Shown here: positions 34,300 to 46,200 of the stretch, piece after piece
Position numbering within the stretch: the first letter of the stretch is position 1
Layout of the letters: the number at the start of each line of letters is the position of its first letter
Origin: Cherax quadricarinatus
Lineage: Eukaryota; Arthropoda; Malacostraca; Decapoda; Parastacidae
DNA: 64,000 nt
Direction: 5' to 3'
NCBI RefSeq assembly: GCF_038502225.1
Contig: NC_091298.1
Coordinates: forward strand, 34,504,609 to 34,568,608
Notes under the pieces: model-generated
Told to the model about the DNA's origin: nothing
Database searches by the model: none
Seen by the model: only the letters and a program-made list of their open reading frames with translations
Made by a program: the position numbers and the translations under genes

Positions 34300-37200
34300 G
34301 GTGCTGTTGGTGTTGTGTGTTGCTGCTGGTGTTCGTATTCTCTGCAGCTGCTGGTGTTGCGTGTTGCTGCAGTTGTCTGTTGCTGCTGGTGTTTTGAGTT
34401 GCTGTTTGTGTGGTGTATTGCTGCTGGTATGGTGTGGTGCTGTTGGAGTTGTGTATTGCTGCTGCTGTTGAGTTGCTGGTGTTGTTTGTTGCTGCTGGTG
34501 TTGTGTGTTGCTGTTGGTGTTATGTGTTGCAGCTGGAGTTATTTGTTGCTGTTGGTGATGTGTGTCGCTGCTGATGTACTATACTGCTGCTGTGTATTAC
34601 TGCTGGTGTTTTGTGTTGCTGCTGTAGTTGTTGTGTTGCTGATGGTGTTGTGTTGCTGCTGGTATTGTGTGTCGCTGCTGCTGTTGTGTGTTGGTGCTGG
34701 TGTTGTGTGTTTCTGCTGGTGTTGTGTATTGCTGCTTGTGTTCTGTATTGCATCTTGTGTTCTGTATTGATGCTGGCGTTGTGTGTCGCTGGTGGTGTTG
34801 TGCGTTGCTGCTGCTGTTGTGTGTTGCTGCTGCTGTTGTGTGTTGCTGCTGGTGTTGTGTGTTTGCTGCTGGTGTTGTGTGTTGCTGCTGGTGTTGTGTG
34901 TTGCTGCTGGTGTTGTGTGTCGCTGGTGGTGTTGTGTGTTGCTGCTGGTGTTGCGTTGCTGCTGGTGTTGTGTATTGCTGCTGGTGTTGTGTATTGCTGC
35001 TGCTGTTGTGTGTTGCTGCTGGTGTTGTGTGTTGCTGCTGGTGTTGTGTGTTTGCTGCTGGTGTTGTGTATTGCTGCTGGTGTTGTGTATTGCTGCTGAT
35101 GTTGTGTATTGCTGCTGGTGTTGTGTGTCGCTGGTGGTGTTGTGCGTTGCTGCTGCTGTTGTGTGTTGCTGCTGCTGTTGTGTGTTGCTGCTGGTGTTGT
35201 GTGTTTGCTGCTGGTGTTGTGTGTTGCTGCTGGTGTTGTGTGTTGCTGCTGCTGTTGTGTATTGCTGCTGGTGTTGTGTGTCGCTGGTGGTGTTGTGTGT
35301 TGCTGCTGGTGTTGTGTTGCTGTTGGTGTTGTGTATTGCTGCTGGTGTTGTGTATTGCTGCTGGTGTTGTGTATTGCTGCTTGTGTTGTATATTGCTGCT
35401 GGTGTTGTGTTGCTGCTGGTGTTGTGCGTTACTGCTGCTGTTGTGTGTTGCTGCTGCTGTTGTGTGTTGCTGCTGCTGTTGTGTGTTTGCTGCTGGTGTT
35501 GTGTGTTGCTGCTGGTGTTGTGTGTTGCTGCTGGTGTTGTGTTTTGCTGCTGGTGTTGTGTGTCGCTGCTTGTGTTGTGTGTCGCTGGTGGTGTTGTGTT
35601 GCTGCTGGTGTTGTTTATTGCTGCTGGTCTTGTGTATTGCTGCTGGTGTTGTGTATTGCTGCTGGTCTTGTGTATTGCTGCTGGTGTTGTGTATTGCTGC
35701 TGGTGTTGTGTATTGCTGCTGGTGTTGTGTGTCGCTGGTGGTGTTGTGCGTTGCTGCTGCTGTTGTGTGTTGCTGCTGGTGTTGTGTGTTGCTGCTGGTG
35801 TTGTGTGTTTGCTGCTGGTGTTGTGTGTTGCTGCTGGTGTTGTGTGTTGCTGTTGGTGTTGTGTATTGCTGCTGGTGTTGTGTATTGCTGCTGGTGTTGT
35901 GTATTGCTGCTGATGATGTGTATTGCTGCTGGTGTTGTGTGTCGCTGGTGGTGTTGTGCGTTGCTGCTGCTGTTGTGCGTTGCTGCTGGTGTTGTGTGTT
36001 GCTGCTGGTGTTGTGTGTTGCTGCTGGTGTTGTGTGTTTGCTGCTGGTGTTGTGTGTTGCTGCTGGTGTTGTGTGTTGCTGTTGGTGTTGTGTATTGCTG
36101 CTGGTGTTGTGTATTGCTGCTGGTGTTGTGTATTGCTGCTGGTGTTGTATATTGCTGCTGGTGTTGTGTTGCTGCTGGTGTTGTGCGTTGCTGCTGCTGT
36201 TGTGTGTTGCTGCTGGTGTTGTGTTGCTGCTGGTGTTGTGTGTTTCTGCTGGTATTGTGTGTTGCTGCTGGTGTTGTGTGTCGCTGCTTGTGTTGTGTGT
36301 CGCTGGTGGTGTTGTGTTGCTGCTGGTGTTGTGTATTGCTGCTGGTGTTGTGTATTGCTGCTGGTGTTGTGTATTGCTGCTGGTGTTGTGTATTGCTGCT
36401 GGTGTTGTGTGTCGCTGGTGGTGTTGTGCGTTGCTGCTGCTGTTGTGTGTTGCTGCTGGTGTTGTGTGTTGCTGCTGGTGTTGTGTGTTTGCTGCTGGTG
36501 TTGTGTGTTGCTGCTGGTGTTGTGTGTTGCTGTTGGTGTTGTGTATTGCTGCTGGTGTTGTGTATTGCTGCTGGTGTTGTGTATTGCTGCTGATGATGTG
36601 TATTGCTGCTGGTGTTGTGTGTCGCTGGTGGTGTTGTGCGTTGCTGCTGCTGTTGTGCGTTGCTGCTGGTGTTGTGTGTTGCTGCTGGTGTTGTGTGTTG
36701 CTGCTGGTGTTGTGTGTTTGCTGCTGGTGTTGTGTGTTGCTGCTGGTGTTGTGTGTTGCTGTTGGTGTTGTGTATTGCTGCTGGTGTTGTGTATTGCTGC
36801 TGGTGTTGTGTATTGCTGCTGATGATGTGTATTGCTGCTGGTGTTGTGTGTCGCTGGTGGTGTTGTGCGTTGCTGCTGCTGTTGTCTGCTGGTGTTGTGT
36901 GTTGCTGCTGGTGTTGTGTGTTTGCTGCTGGTGTTGTGTGTTGCTGCTGGTGTTGTGTGTTGCTGCTGCTGTTGTGTATTGCTGCTGGTGTTGTGTGTCG
37001 CTGGTGCTGTTGTGTGTTGGTGCTGGTGTTGTGTGTTGCTGCTGGTGTTGTGTATTGCTGCTTGTGTTCTGTATTGCTGCTTGTGTTCTGTATTGCTGCT
37101 GGTGTTGTGTGTCGCTGGTGGTGTTGTGCGTTGCTGCTGCTGTTGTGTGTTGCTGCTGGTGTTGTGTGTTGCTGCTGGTGTTGTGTGTTTGCTGCTGGTG

Positions 37201-40200
37201 TTGTGTGTTGCTGCTGGTGTTGTGTGTTGCTGCTGGTGTTGTGTGTCGCTGGTGGTGTTGTGTGTTGCTGCTGGTGTTGCGTTGCTGCTGGTGTTGTGTA
37301 TTGCTGCTGGTGTTGTGTATTGCTGCTGCTGTTGTGTGTTGCTGCTGGTGTTGTGTGTTGCTGCTGGTGCTGTGTATTGCTGCTGGTGTTGTGTATTGCT
37401 GCTGGTGTTGTGTATTGCTGCTGGTGTTGTGTATTGCTGCTGGTGTTGTGTGTCGCTGGTGGTGTTGTGCGTTGCTGCTGCTGTTGTGTGTTGCTGCTGC
37501 TGTTGTGTGTTGCTGCTGGTGTTGTGTGTTTGCTGCTGGTGTTGTGTGTTGCTGCTGGTGTTGTGTGTTGCTGCTGCTGTTGTGTATTGCTGCTGGTGTT
37601 GTGTGTCGCTGGTGGTGTTGTGTGTTGCTGCTGGTGTTGTGTTGCTGTTGGTGTTGTGTATTGCTGCTGGTGTTGTGTATTGCTGCTGGTGTTGTGTATT
37701 GCTGCTGGTGTTGTATATTGCTGCTGGTGTTGTGTTGCTGCTGGTGTTGTGCGTTGCTGCTGCTGTTGTGTGTTGCTGCTGCTGTTGTGTGTTGCTGCTG
37801 CTGTTGTGTGTTTGCTGCTGGTGTTGTGTCTTGCTGCTGGTGTTGTGTGTTGCTGCTGGTGTTGTGTGTTGCTGCTGGTGTTGTGTGTCGCTGCTTGTGT
37901 TGTGTGTCGCTGGTGGTGTTGTGTTGCTGCTGGTGTTGTTTATTGCTGCTGGCCTTGTGTATTGCTGCTGGTGTTGTGTATTGCTGCTGGTGTTGTGTAT
38001 TGCTGCTGGTGTTGTGTATTGCTGCTGGTGTTGTGTGTCGCTGGGGGTGTTGTGCGTTGCTGCTGCTGTTGTGTGTTGCTGCTTGTGTTGTGTGTTGCTG
38101 CTGGTGTTGTGTGTTTGCTGCTGGTGTTGTGTGTTGCTGCTGGTGTTGTGTGTTGCTGTTGCTGTTGTGTATTGCTGCTGGTGTTGTGTATTGCTGCTGG
38201 TGTTGTGTATTGCTGCTGATGATGTGTTGTTGGTGCTGGTGTTGTGTGTCGCTGGTGGTGTTGTGCGTCGCTGCTGCTGTTGTGCATTGCTGCTGGTGTT
38301 GTATGTTGCTGCTGGTGTTGTGTGTTGCTGCTGGTGTTGTGTGTTTGCTGCTGGTGTTGTGTGTTGCTGCTGGTGTTGTGTGTTGCTGTTGGTGTTGTGT
38401 ATTGCTGCTGGTGTTGTGTATTGCTGCTGGTGTTGTGTATTGCTGCTGATGATGTGTATTGCTGCTGGTGTTGTGTGTCGCTGGTGGTGTTGTGCGTTGC
38501 TGCTGCTGTTGTGTGCTGCTGCTGGTGTTGTGTGTTGCTGCTGGTGTTGTGTGTTTGCTGCTGGTGTTGTGTGTTGCTGCTGGTGTTGTGTGTTGCTGCT
38601 GCTGTTGTGTATTGCTGCTGGTGTTGTGTGTCGCTGGTGGTGTTGTGTGTTGCTGCTGGTGTTGTGTTGCTGTTGGTGTTGTGTATTGCTGCTGGTGTTG
38701 TGTATTGCTGCTGGTGTTGTGTATTGCTGCTGGTGTTGTATATTGCTGCTGGTGTTGTGTTGCTGCTGGTGTTGTGCGTTGCTGCTGCTGTTGTGTGTTG
38801 CTGCTGGTGTTGTGTTGCTGCTGGTGTTGTGTGTTGCTGCTGGTGTTGTGTGTTGCTGCTGGTGTTGTGTGTCGCTGCTTGTGTTGTGTGTCGCTGGTGG
38901 TGTTGTGTTGCTGCTGGTGTTGTGTATTGCTGCTGGTCTTGTGTATTGCTGCTGGTGTGTGTATTGCTGCTGGTGTTGTGTATTGCTGCTGGTGTTGTGT
39001 ATTGCTGCTGGTGTTGTGTATTGCTGCTGGTGTTGTGTGTCGCTGGTGGTGTTGTGCGTTGCTGCTGCTGTTGTGTGTTGCTGCTGGTGTTGTGTGTTGC
39101 TGCTGGTGTTGTGTGTTTGCTGCTGGTGTTGTGTGTTGCTGCTGGTGTTGTGTGTTGCTGTTGGTGTTGTGTATTGCTGCTGGTGTTGTGTATTGCTGCT
39201 GGTGTTGTGTATTGCTGCTGATGATGTGTATTGCTGCTGGTGTTGTGTGTCGCTGGTGGTGTTGTGCGTTGCTGTTGCTGTTGTGCGTTGCTGCTGGTGT
39301 TGTGTGTTGCTGTTGGTGTTGTGTATTGCTGCTGGTGTTGTGTATTGCTGCTGGTGTTGTGTATTGCTGCTGATGATGTGTATTGCTGCTGGTGTTGTGT
39401 GTCGCTGGTGGTGTTGTGCGTTGCTGCTGGTGTTGTGTGTTGCTGTTGGTGTTGTGTATTGCTGCTGGTGTTGTGTATTGCTGCTGGTGTTGTGTATTGC
39501 TGCTGATGTGTATTGCTGCTGGTGTTGTGTGTCGCTGGTGGTGTTGTGCGTTGCTGCTGCTGTTGTGTGTTGCTGCTGGTGTTGTGTGTTGCTGCTGGTG
39601 TTGTGTGTTTGCTGCTGGTGTTGTGTGTTGCTGCTGGTGTTGTGTGTTGCTGCTGCTGTTGTGTATTGCTGCTGGTGTTGTATATTGCTGCTGGTGTTGT
39701 GTTGCTGCTGGTGTTGTGTATTGCTGCTGGTGTTGTGTATTGCTGCTGGTGTTGTGTATTGCTGCTGGTGTTGTGTATTGCTGCTGGTGTTGTATATTGC
39801 TGCTGGTGTTGTGTTGCTGCTGGTGTTGTGCGTTGCTGCTGCTGTTGTGTGTTGCTGCTGCTGTTGTGTGTTGCTGCTGGTGTTGTGTGTTTGCTGCTGG
39901 TGTTGTGTGTTGCTGCTGGTGTTGTGTGTTGCTGCTGGTGTTGTGTATTGCTGCTGGTGTTGTGTGTCGCTGGTGGTGTTGTGTGCTGCTGCTGGTGTTG
40001 TGTTGCTGCTGGTGTTGTGTATTGCTGCTGGTGTTGTGTATTGCTGCTGGTGTTGTGTATTGCTGCTGGTGTTGTGTATTGCTGCTGGTGTTGTGTATTG
40101 CTGCTGGTGTTGTGTATTGCTGCTGGTGTTGTGTTGCTGCTGGTGTTGTGTATTGCTGCTGGTGTTGTGTGTCGCTGGTGGTGTTGTGTGTTGCTGCTGG

Positions 40201-43200
40201 TGTTGTGTTGCTGTTGGTGTTGTGTATTGTTGCTGGTGTTGTGTATTGCTGCTGGTGTTGTGCATTGCTGCAGGTGTTGTATATTGCTGCTGGTGTTGTG
40301 TATTGCTGCTGGTGTTGTGCGTTGCTGCTGCTGTTGTGTGTTGCTGCTGCTGTTGTGTGTTTGCTGCTGGTGTTGTGTATTGCTGCTGGTGTTGTGTCGC
40401 TGCTGGTGTTGTGTATTGCTGCTGGTGTTGTGTGTCGCTGGTGGTGTTGTGCGTTGCTGCTGCTGTTGTGAGTTGCTGCTGGTGTTGTGTGTTGCTGTTG
40501 GTGTTGTGTGTTTGCTGCTGGTGTTGTGTGTTGCTGCTGGTGTTGTGTGTTGCTGCTGGTGTTGTGTATTGCTGCTGGTGTTGTGTATTGCTGCTGGTGT
40601 TGTGTATTGCTGCTGGTGTTGTGTATTGCTGCTGGTGTTGTGTGTCGCTGGTGGTGTTGTGCGTTGCTGCTGCTGTTGTGTGTTGCTGCTGCTGTAGTGT
40701 GTTGCTGCTGGTGTTGTTTGCTGCTGGTGTTGTGTGTTGCTGCTGGTGTTGTGTGTTGCTGCTGGTGTTGTGTATTGCTGCTGGTGTTGTGCGTCGCTGG
40801 TGGTGTTGTGTGTTGCTGCTGGTGTTGTGTTGCTGCTGGTGTTGTGTATTGCTGCTGGTGTTGTGTATTGCTGCTGGTGTTGTGTATTGCTGCTGATGTT
40901 GTGTATTGCTGCTGGTGTTGTGTATTGCTGCTGGTGTTGTGTATTGCTGCTGGTGTTGTGTATTGCTGCTGGTGTTGTGTATTGCTGCTGGTGTTGTGTA
41001 TTGCTGCTGGTGTTGTGTATTGCTGCTGGTGTTGTGTTGCTGCTGGTGTTGTGTATTGCTGCTGGTGTTGTGTATTGCTGCTGGTGTTGTGTATTGCTGC
41101 TGGTGTTGTGTATTGCTGCTGGTGTTGTGTATTGCTGGTGGTGTTGTGTATTGCTGCTGGTGTTGTGTATTGCTGCTGGTGTTGTGTATTGCTGCTGGTG
41201 TTGTGTATTGCTGCTGATGTTGTGTATTGCTGCTGGTGTTGTGTATTGCTGCTGGTGTTGTGTATTGCTGCTGGTGTTGTGTATTGCTGCTGGTGTTGTG
41301 TTGCTGCTGGTGTTGTGTGCTGCTGCTGGTGTTGTGTATTGCTGCTGGTGTTGTGTGTCGCTGGTGGTGTTGTGTGTTGCTGCTGGTGTTGTGTTGCTGC
41401 TGGTGTTGTGTATTGCTGCTGGTGTTGTGTATTGCTGCTGGTGTTGTGTATTGCTGCTGGTGTTGTGTATTGCTGCTGGTGTTGTGTATTGCTGCTGGTG
41501 TTGTGTTGCTGCTGGTATTGTGTATTGCTGCTGGTGTTGTGTATTGCTGCTGGTGTTGTGTATTGCTGCTGGTTTTGTGTATTGCTGCTGGTGTTGTGTA
41601 TTGCTGCTGGTGTTATGTTGCTGCTGGTGTTGTGTTGCTGCTAGTGTTGTGTTGCTGCTGGTGTTGTGTTGCTGCTGGTGTTGTGTGTTTCTGCTGGTAT
41701 TGTGTGTTGCTGCTGGTGTTGTGTGTCGCTGCTTGTGTTGTGTGTCGCTGGTGGTGTTGTGTTGCTGCTGGTGTTGTGTATTGCTGCTGGTGTTGTGTAT
41801 TGCTGCTGGTGTTGTGTATTGCTGCTGGTGTTGTGTATTGCTGCTGGTGTTGTGTGTCGCTGGTGGTGTTGTGCGTTGCTGCTGCTGTTGTGTGTTGCTG
41901 CTGGTGTTGTGTGTTGCTGCTGGTGTTGTGTGTTTGCTGCTGGTGTTGTGTGTTGCTGCTGGTGTTGTGTATTGCTGTTGGTGTTGTGTATTGCTGCTGG
42001 TGTTGTGTATTGCTGCTGGTGTTGTGTATTGCTGCTGATGATGTGTATTGCTGCTGGTGTTGTGTGTCGCTGGTGGTGTTGTGCGTTGCTGCTGCTGTTG
42101 TGCGTTGCTGCTGGTGTTGTGTGTTGCTGCTGGTGTTGTGTATTGCTGCTGGTGTTGTGTGTTTGCTGCTGGTGTTGTGTGTTGCTGCTGGTGTTGTGTG
42201 TTGCTGTTGGTGTTGTGTATTGCTGCTGGTGTTGTGTATTGCTGCTGGTGTTGTGTATTGCTGCTGATGATGTGTATTGCTGCTGGTGTTGTGTGTCGCT
42301 GGTGGTGTTGTGCGTTGCTGCTGCTGTTGTCTGCTGGTGTTGTGTGTTGCTGCTGGTGTTGTGTGTTTGCTGCTGGTGTTGTGTGTTGCTGCTGGTGTTG
42401 TGTGTTGCTGCTGCTGTTGTGTATTGCTGCTGGTGTTGTGTGTCGCTGGTGCTGTTGTGTGTTGGTGCTGGTGTTGTGTGTTGCTGCTGGTGCTGTGTAT
42501 TGCTGCTTGTGTTCTGTATTGCTGCTTGTGTTCTGTATTGCTGCTGGTGTTGTGTGTCGCTGGTGGTGTTGTGCGTTGCTGCTGCTGTTGTGTGTTGCTG
42601 CTGGTGTTGTGTGTTGCTGCTGGTGTTGTGTGTTTGCTGCTGGTGTTGTGTGTTGCTGCTGGTGTTGTGTGTTGCTGCTGGTGTTGTGTGTCGCTGGTGG
42701 TGTTGTGTGTTGCTGCTGGTGTTGCGTTGCTGCTGGTGTTGTGTATTGCTGCTGGTGTTGTGTATTGCTGCTGCTGTTGTGTGTTGCTGCTGGTGTTGTG
42801 TGTTGCTGCTGGTGTTGTGTGTTTGCTGCTGGTGTTGTGTATTGCTGCTGGTGTTGTGTATTGCTGCTGATGTTGTGTATTGCTGCTGGTGCTGTGTGTC
42901 GCTGGTGGTGTTGTGCGTTGCTGCTGCTGTTGTGTGTTGCTGCTGCTGTTGTGTGTTGCTGCTGGTGTTGTGTGTTTGCTTCTGGTGTTGTGTGTTGCTG
43001 CTGGTGTTGTGTGTTGCTGCTGCTGTTGTGTATTGCTGCTGGTGTTGTGTGTCGCTGGTGGTGTTGTGTGTTGCTGCTGGTGTTGTGTTGCTGTTGGTGT
43101 TGTGTATTGCTGCTGGTGTTGTGTATTGCTGCTGGTGTTGTGTATTGCTGCTGGTGTTGTATATTGCTGCTGGTGTTGTGTTGCTGCTGGTGTTGTGCGT

Positions 43201-46200
43201 TGCTGCTGCTGTTGTGTGTTGCTGCTGCTGTTGTGTGTTGCTGCTGCTGTTGTGTGTTTGCTGCTGGTGTTGTGTCTTGCTGCTGGTGTTGTGTGTTGCT
43301 GCTGGTGTTGTGTGTTGCTGCTGGTGTTCTGTGTCGCTGCTTGTGTTGTGTGTCGCTGGTGGTGTTGTGTTGATGCTGGTGTTGTTGATTGCTGCTGGCC
43401 TTGTGTATTGCTGCTGGTGTTGTGTATTGCTGCTGGTGTTGTGTATTGCTGCTGGTGTTGTGTATTGCTGCTGGTGTTGTGTGTCGCTGGTGGTGTTGTG
43501 CGTTGCTGCTGCTGTTGTGTGTTGCTGCTTGTGATGTGTGTTGCTGCTGGTGTTGTGTGTTTGCTGCTGGTGTTGTGTGTTGCTGCTGGTGTTGTGTGTT
43601 GCTGTTGCTGTTGTGTATTGCTGCTGGTGTTGTGTATTGCTGCTGGTGTTGTGTATTGCTGCTGATGATGTGTTGTTGGTGCTGGTGTTGTGTGTCGCTG
43701 GTGGTGTTGTGCGTTGCTGCTGCTGTTGTGCATTGCTGCTGGTGTTGTATGTTGCTGCTGGTGTTGTGTGTTGCTGCTGGTGTTGTGTGTTTGCTGCTGG
43801 TGTTGTGTGTTGCTGCTGGTGTTGTGTGTTGCTGTTGGTGTTGTGTATTGCTGCTGGTGTTGTGTATTGCTGCTGGTGTTGTGTATTGCTGCTGATGATG
43901 TGTATTGCTGCTGGTGTTGTGTGTCGCTGGTGGTGTTGTGCGTTGCTGCTGCTGTTATGTGTTGCTGCTGGTGTTGTGTGTTGCTGCTGGTGTTGTGTGT
44001 TTGCTGCTAGTGTTGTGTGTTGCTGCTGGTGTTGTGTGTTGCTGCTGCTGTTGTGTATTGCTGCTGGTGTTGTGTGTCGCTGGTGGTGTTGTGTGTTGCT
44101 GCTGGTGTTGTGTTGCTGTTGGTGTTGTGTATTGCTGCTGGTGTTGTGTATTGCTGCTGGTGTTGTGTATTGCTGCTGGTGTTGTATATTGCTGCTGGTG
44201 TTGTGTTGCTGCTGGTGTTGTGCGTTGCTGCTGCTGTTGTGTGTTGCTGCTGGTGTTGAGTTGCTGCTGGTGTTGTGTGTTGCTGCTGGTGTTGTGTGTT
44301 GGTGCTGGTGTTGTGTGTCGCTGCTTGTGTTGTGTGTCGCTGGTGGTGTTGTGTTGCTGCTGGTGTTGTGTATTGCTGCTGGTCTTGTGTATTGCTGCTG
44401 GTGTGGTGTATTGCTGCTGGTGTTGTGTATTGCTGCTGGTGTTGTGTATTGCTGCTGGTGTTGTGTATTGCTGCTGGTGTTGTGTGTCGCTGGTGGTGTT
44501 GTGCGTTGCTGCTGCTGTTGTGTGTTGCTGCTGGTGTTGTGTGTTGCTGCTGGTGTTGTGTGTTTGCTGCTGGTGTTGTGTGTTGCTGCTGGTGTTGTGT
44601 GTTGCTGTTGGTGTTGTGTATTGCTGCTGGTGTTGTGTATTGCTGCTGGTGTTGTGTATTGCTGCTGATGATGTGTATTGCTGCTGGTGTTGTGTGTCGC
44701 TGGTGGTGTTGTGCGTTGCTGTTGCTGTTGTGCGTTGCTGCTGGTGTTGTGTGTTGCTGTTGGTGTTGTGTATTGCTGCTGGTGTTGTGTATTGCTGCTG
44801 GTGTTGTGTATTGCTGCTGATGATGTGTATTGCTGCTGGTGTTGTGTGTCGCTGGTGGTGTTGTGCGTTGCTGCTGGTGTTGTGTGTTGCTGTTGGTGTT
44901 GTGTATTGCTGCTGGTGTTGTGTATTGCTGCTGGTGTTGTGTATTGCTGCTGATGTGTATTGCTGCTGGTGTTGTGTGTCTCTGGTGGTGTTGTGCGTTG
45001 CTGCTGCTGTTGTGTGTTGCTGCTGGTGTTGTGTGTTGCTGCTGGTGTTGTGTGTTTGCTGCTGGTGTTGTGTGTTGCTGCTGGTGTTGTGTGTTGCTGC
45101 TGCTGTTGTGTATTGCTGCTGGTGTTGTGTGTCGCTGGTGGTGTTGTGTGTTGCTGCTGGTGTTGTGTTGCTGTTGGTGTTGTGTATTGCTGCTGGTGTT
45201 GTGTATTGCTGCTGGTGTTGTGTATTGCTGCTGGTGTTGTATATTGCTGCTGGTGTTGTGTTGCTGCTGGTGTTGTGCGTTGCTGCTGCTGTTGTGTGTT
45301 GCTGCTGCTGTTGTGTGTTGCTGCTGGTGTTGTGTGTTTGCTGCTGGTGTTGTGTGTTGCTGCTGGTGTTGTGTGTTGCTGCTGGTGTTGTGTATTGCTG
45401 CTGGTGTTGTGTGTCGCTGGTGGTGTTGTGTGCTGCTGCTGGTGTTGTGTATTGCTGCTGGTGTTGTGTATTGCTGCTGGTGTTGTGTATTGCTGCTGGT
45501 GTTGTGTATTGCTGCTGGTGTTGTGTATTGCTGGTGGTGTTGTGTATTGCTGCTGGTGTTGTGTATTGCTGGTGGTGTTGTGTTGCTGCTGATGTTGTGT
45601 ATTGCTGCTGGTGTTGTGTATTGCTGGTGGTGTTGTGTGTTGCTGCTGGTGTTGTGTTGCTGTTGGTGTTGTGTATTGTTGCTGGTGTTGTGTATTGCTG
45701 CTGGTGTTGTGCATTGCTGCAGGTGTTGTATATTGCTGCTGGTGTTGTGTTGCTGCTGGTGTTGTGCGTTGCTGCTGCTGTTGTGTGTTGCTGCTGCTGT
45801 TGTGTGTTTGCTGCTGGTGTTGTGTATTGCTGCTGGTGTTGTGTCGCTGCTGGTGTTGTGTATTGCTGCTGGTGTTGTGTGTCGCTGGTGGTGTTGTGCG
45901 TTGCTGCTGCTGTTGTGAGTTGCTGCTGGTGTTGTGTGTTGCTGTTGGTGTTGTGTGTTTGCTGCTGGTGTTGTGTGTTGCTGCTGGTGTTGTGTGTTGC
46001 TGCTGGTGTTGTGTATTGCTGCTGGTGTTGTGTATTGCTGCTGGTGTTGTGTATTGCTGCTGGTGTTGTGTATTGCTGCTGGTGTTGTGTGTCGCTGGTG
46101 GTGTTGTGCGTTGCTGCTGCTGTTGTGTGTTGCTGCTGCTGTAGTGTGTTGCTGCTGGTGTTGTTTGCTGCTGGTGTTGTGTGTTGCTGCTGGTGTTGTG

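Noticed and set aside
34539..40265. 1,908-codon minus-strand frame rich in His, Gln, Asn, Thr and Ser
   Set aside because: Translation of the stop-free 19-bp monomer through three phases. Overlapping long frames exist on the other strand and in other frames, and no domain or start context is seen.
36832..40896. 1,354-codon plus-strand frame rich in Cys, Leu and Val, resembling a membrane or Cys-rich protein
   Set aside because: Same cause; the 19-residue period follows from a 19-bp repeat.
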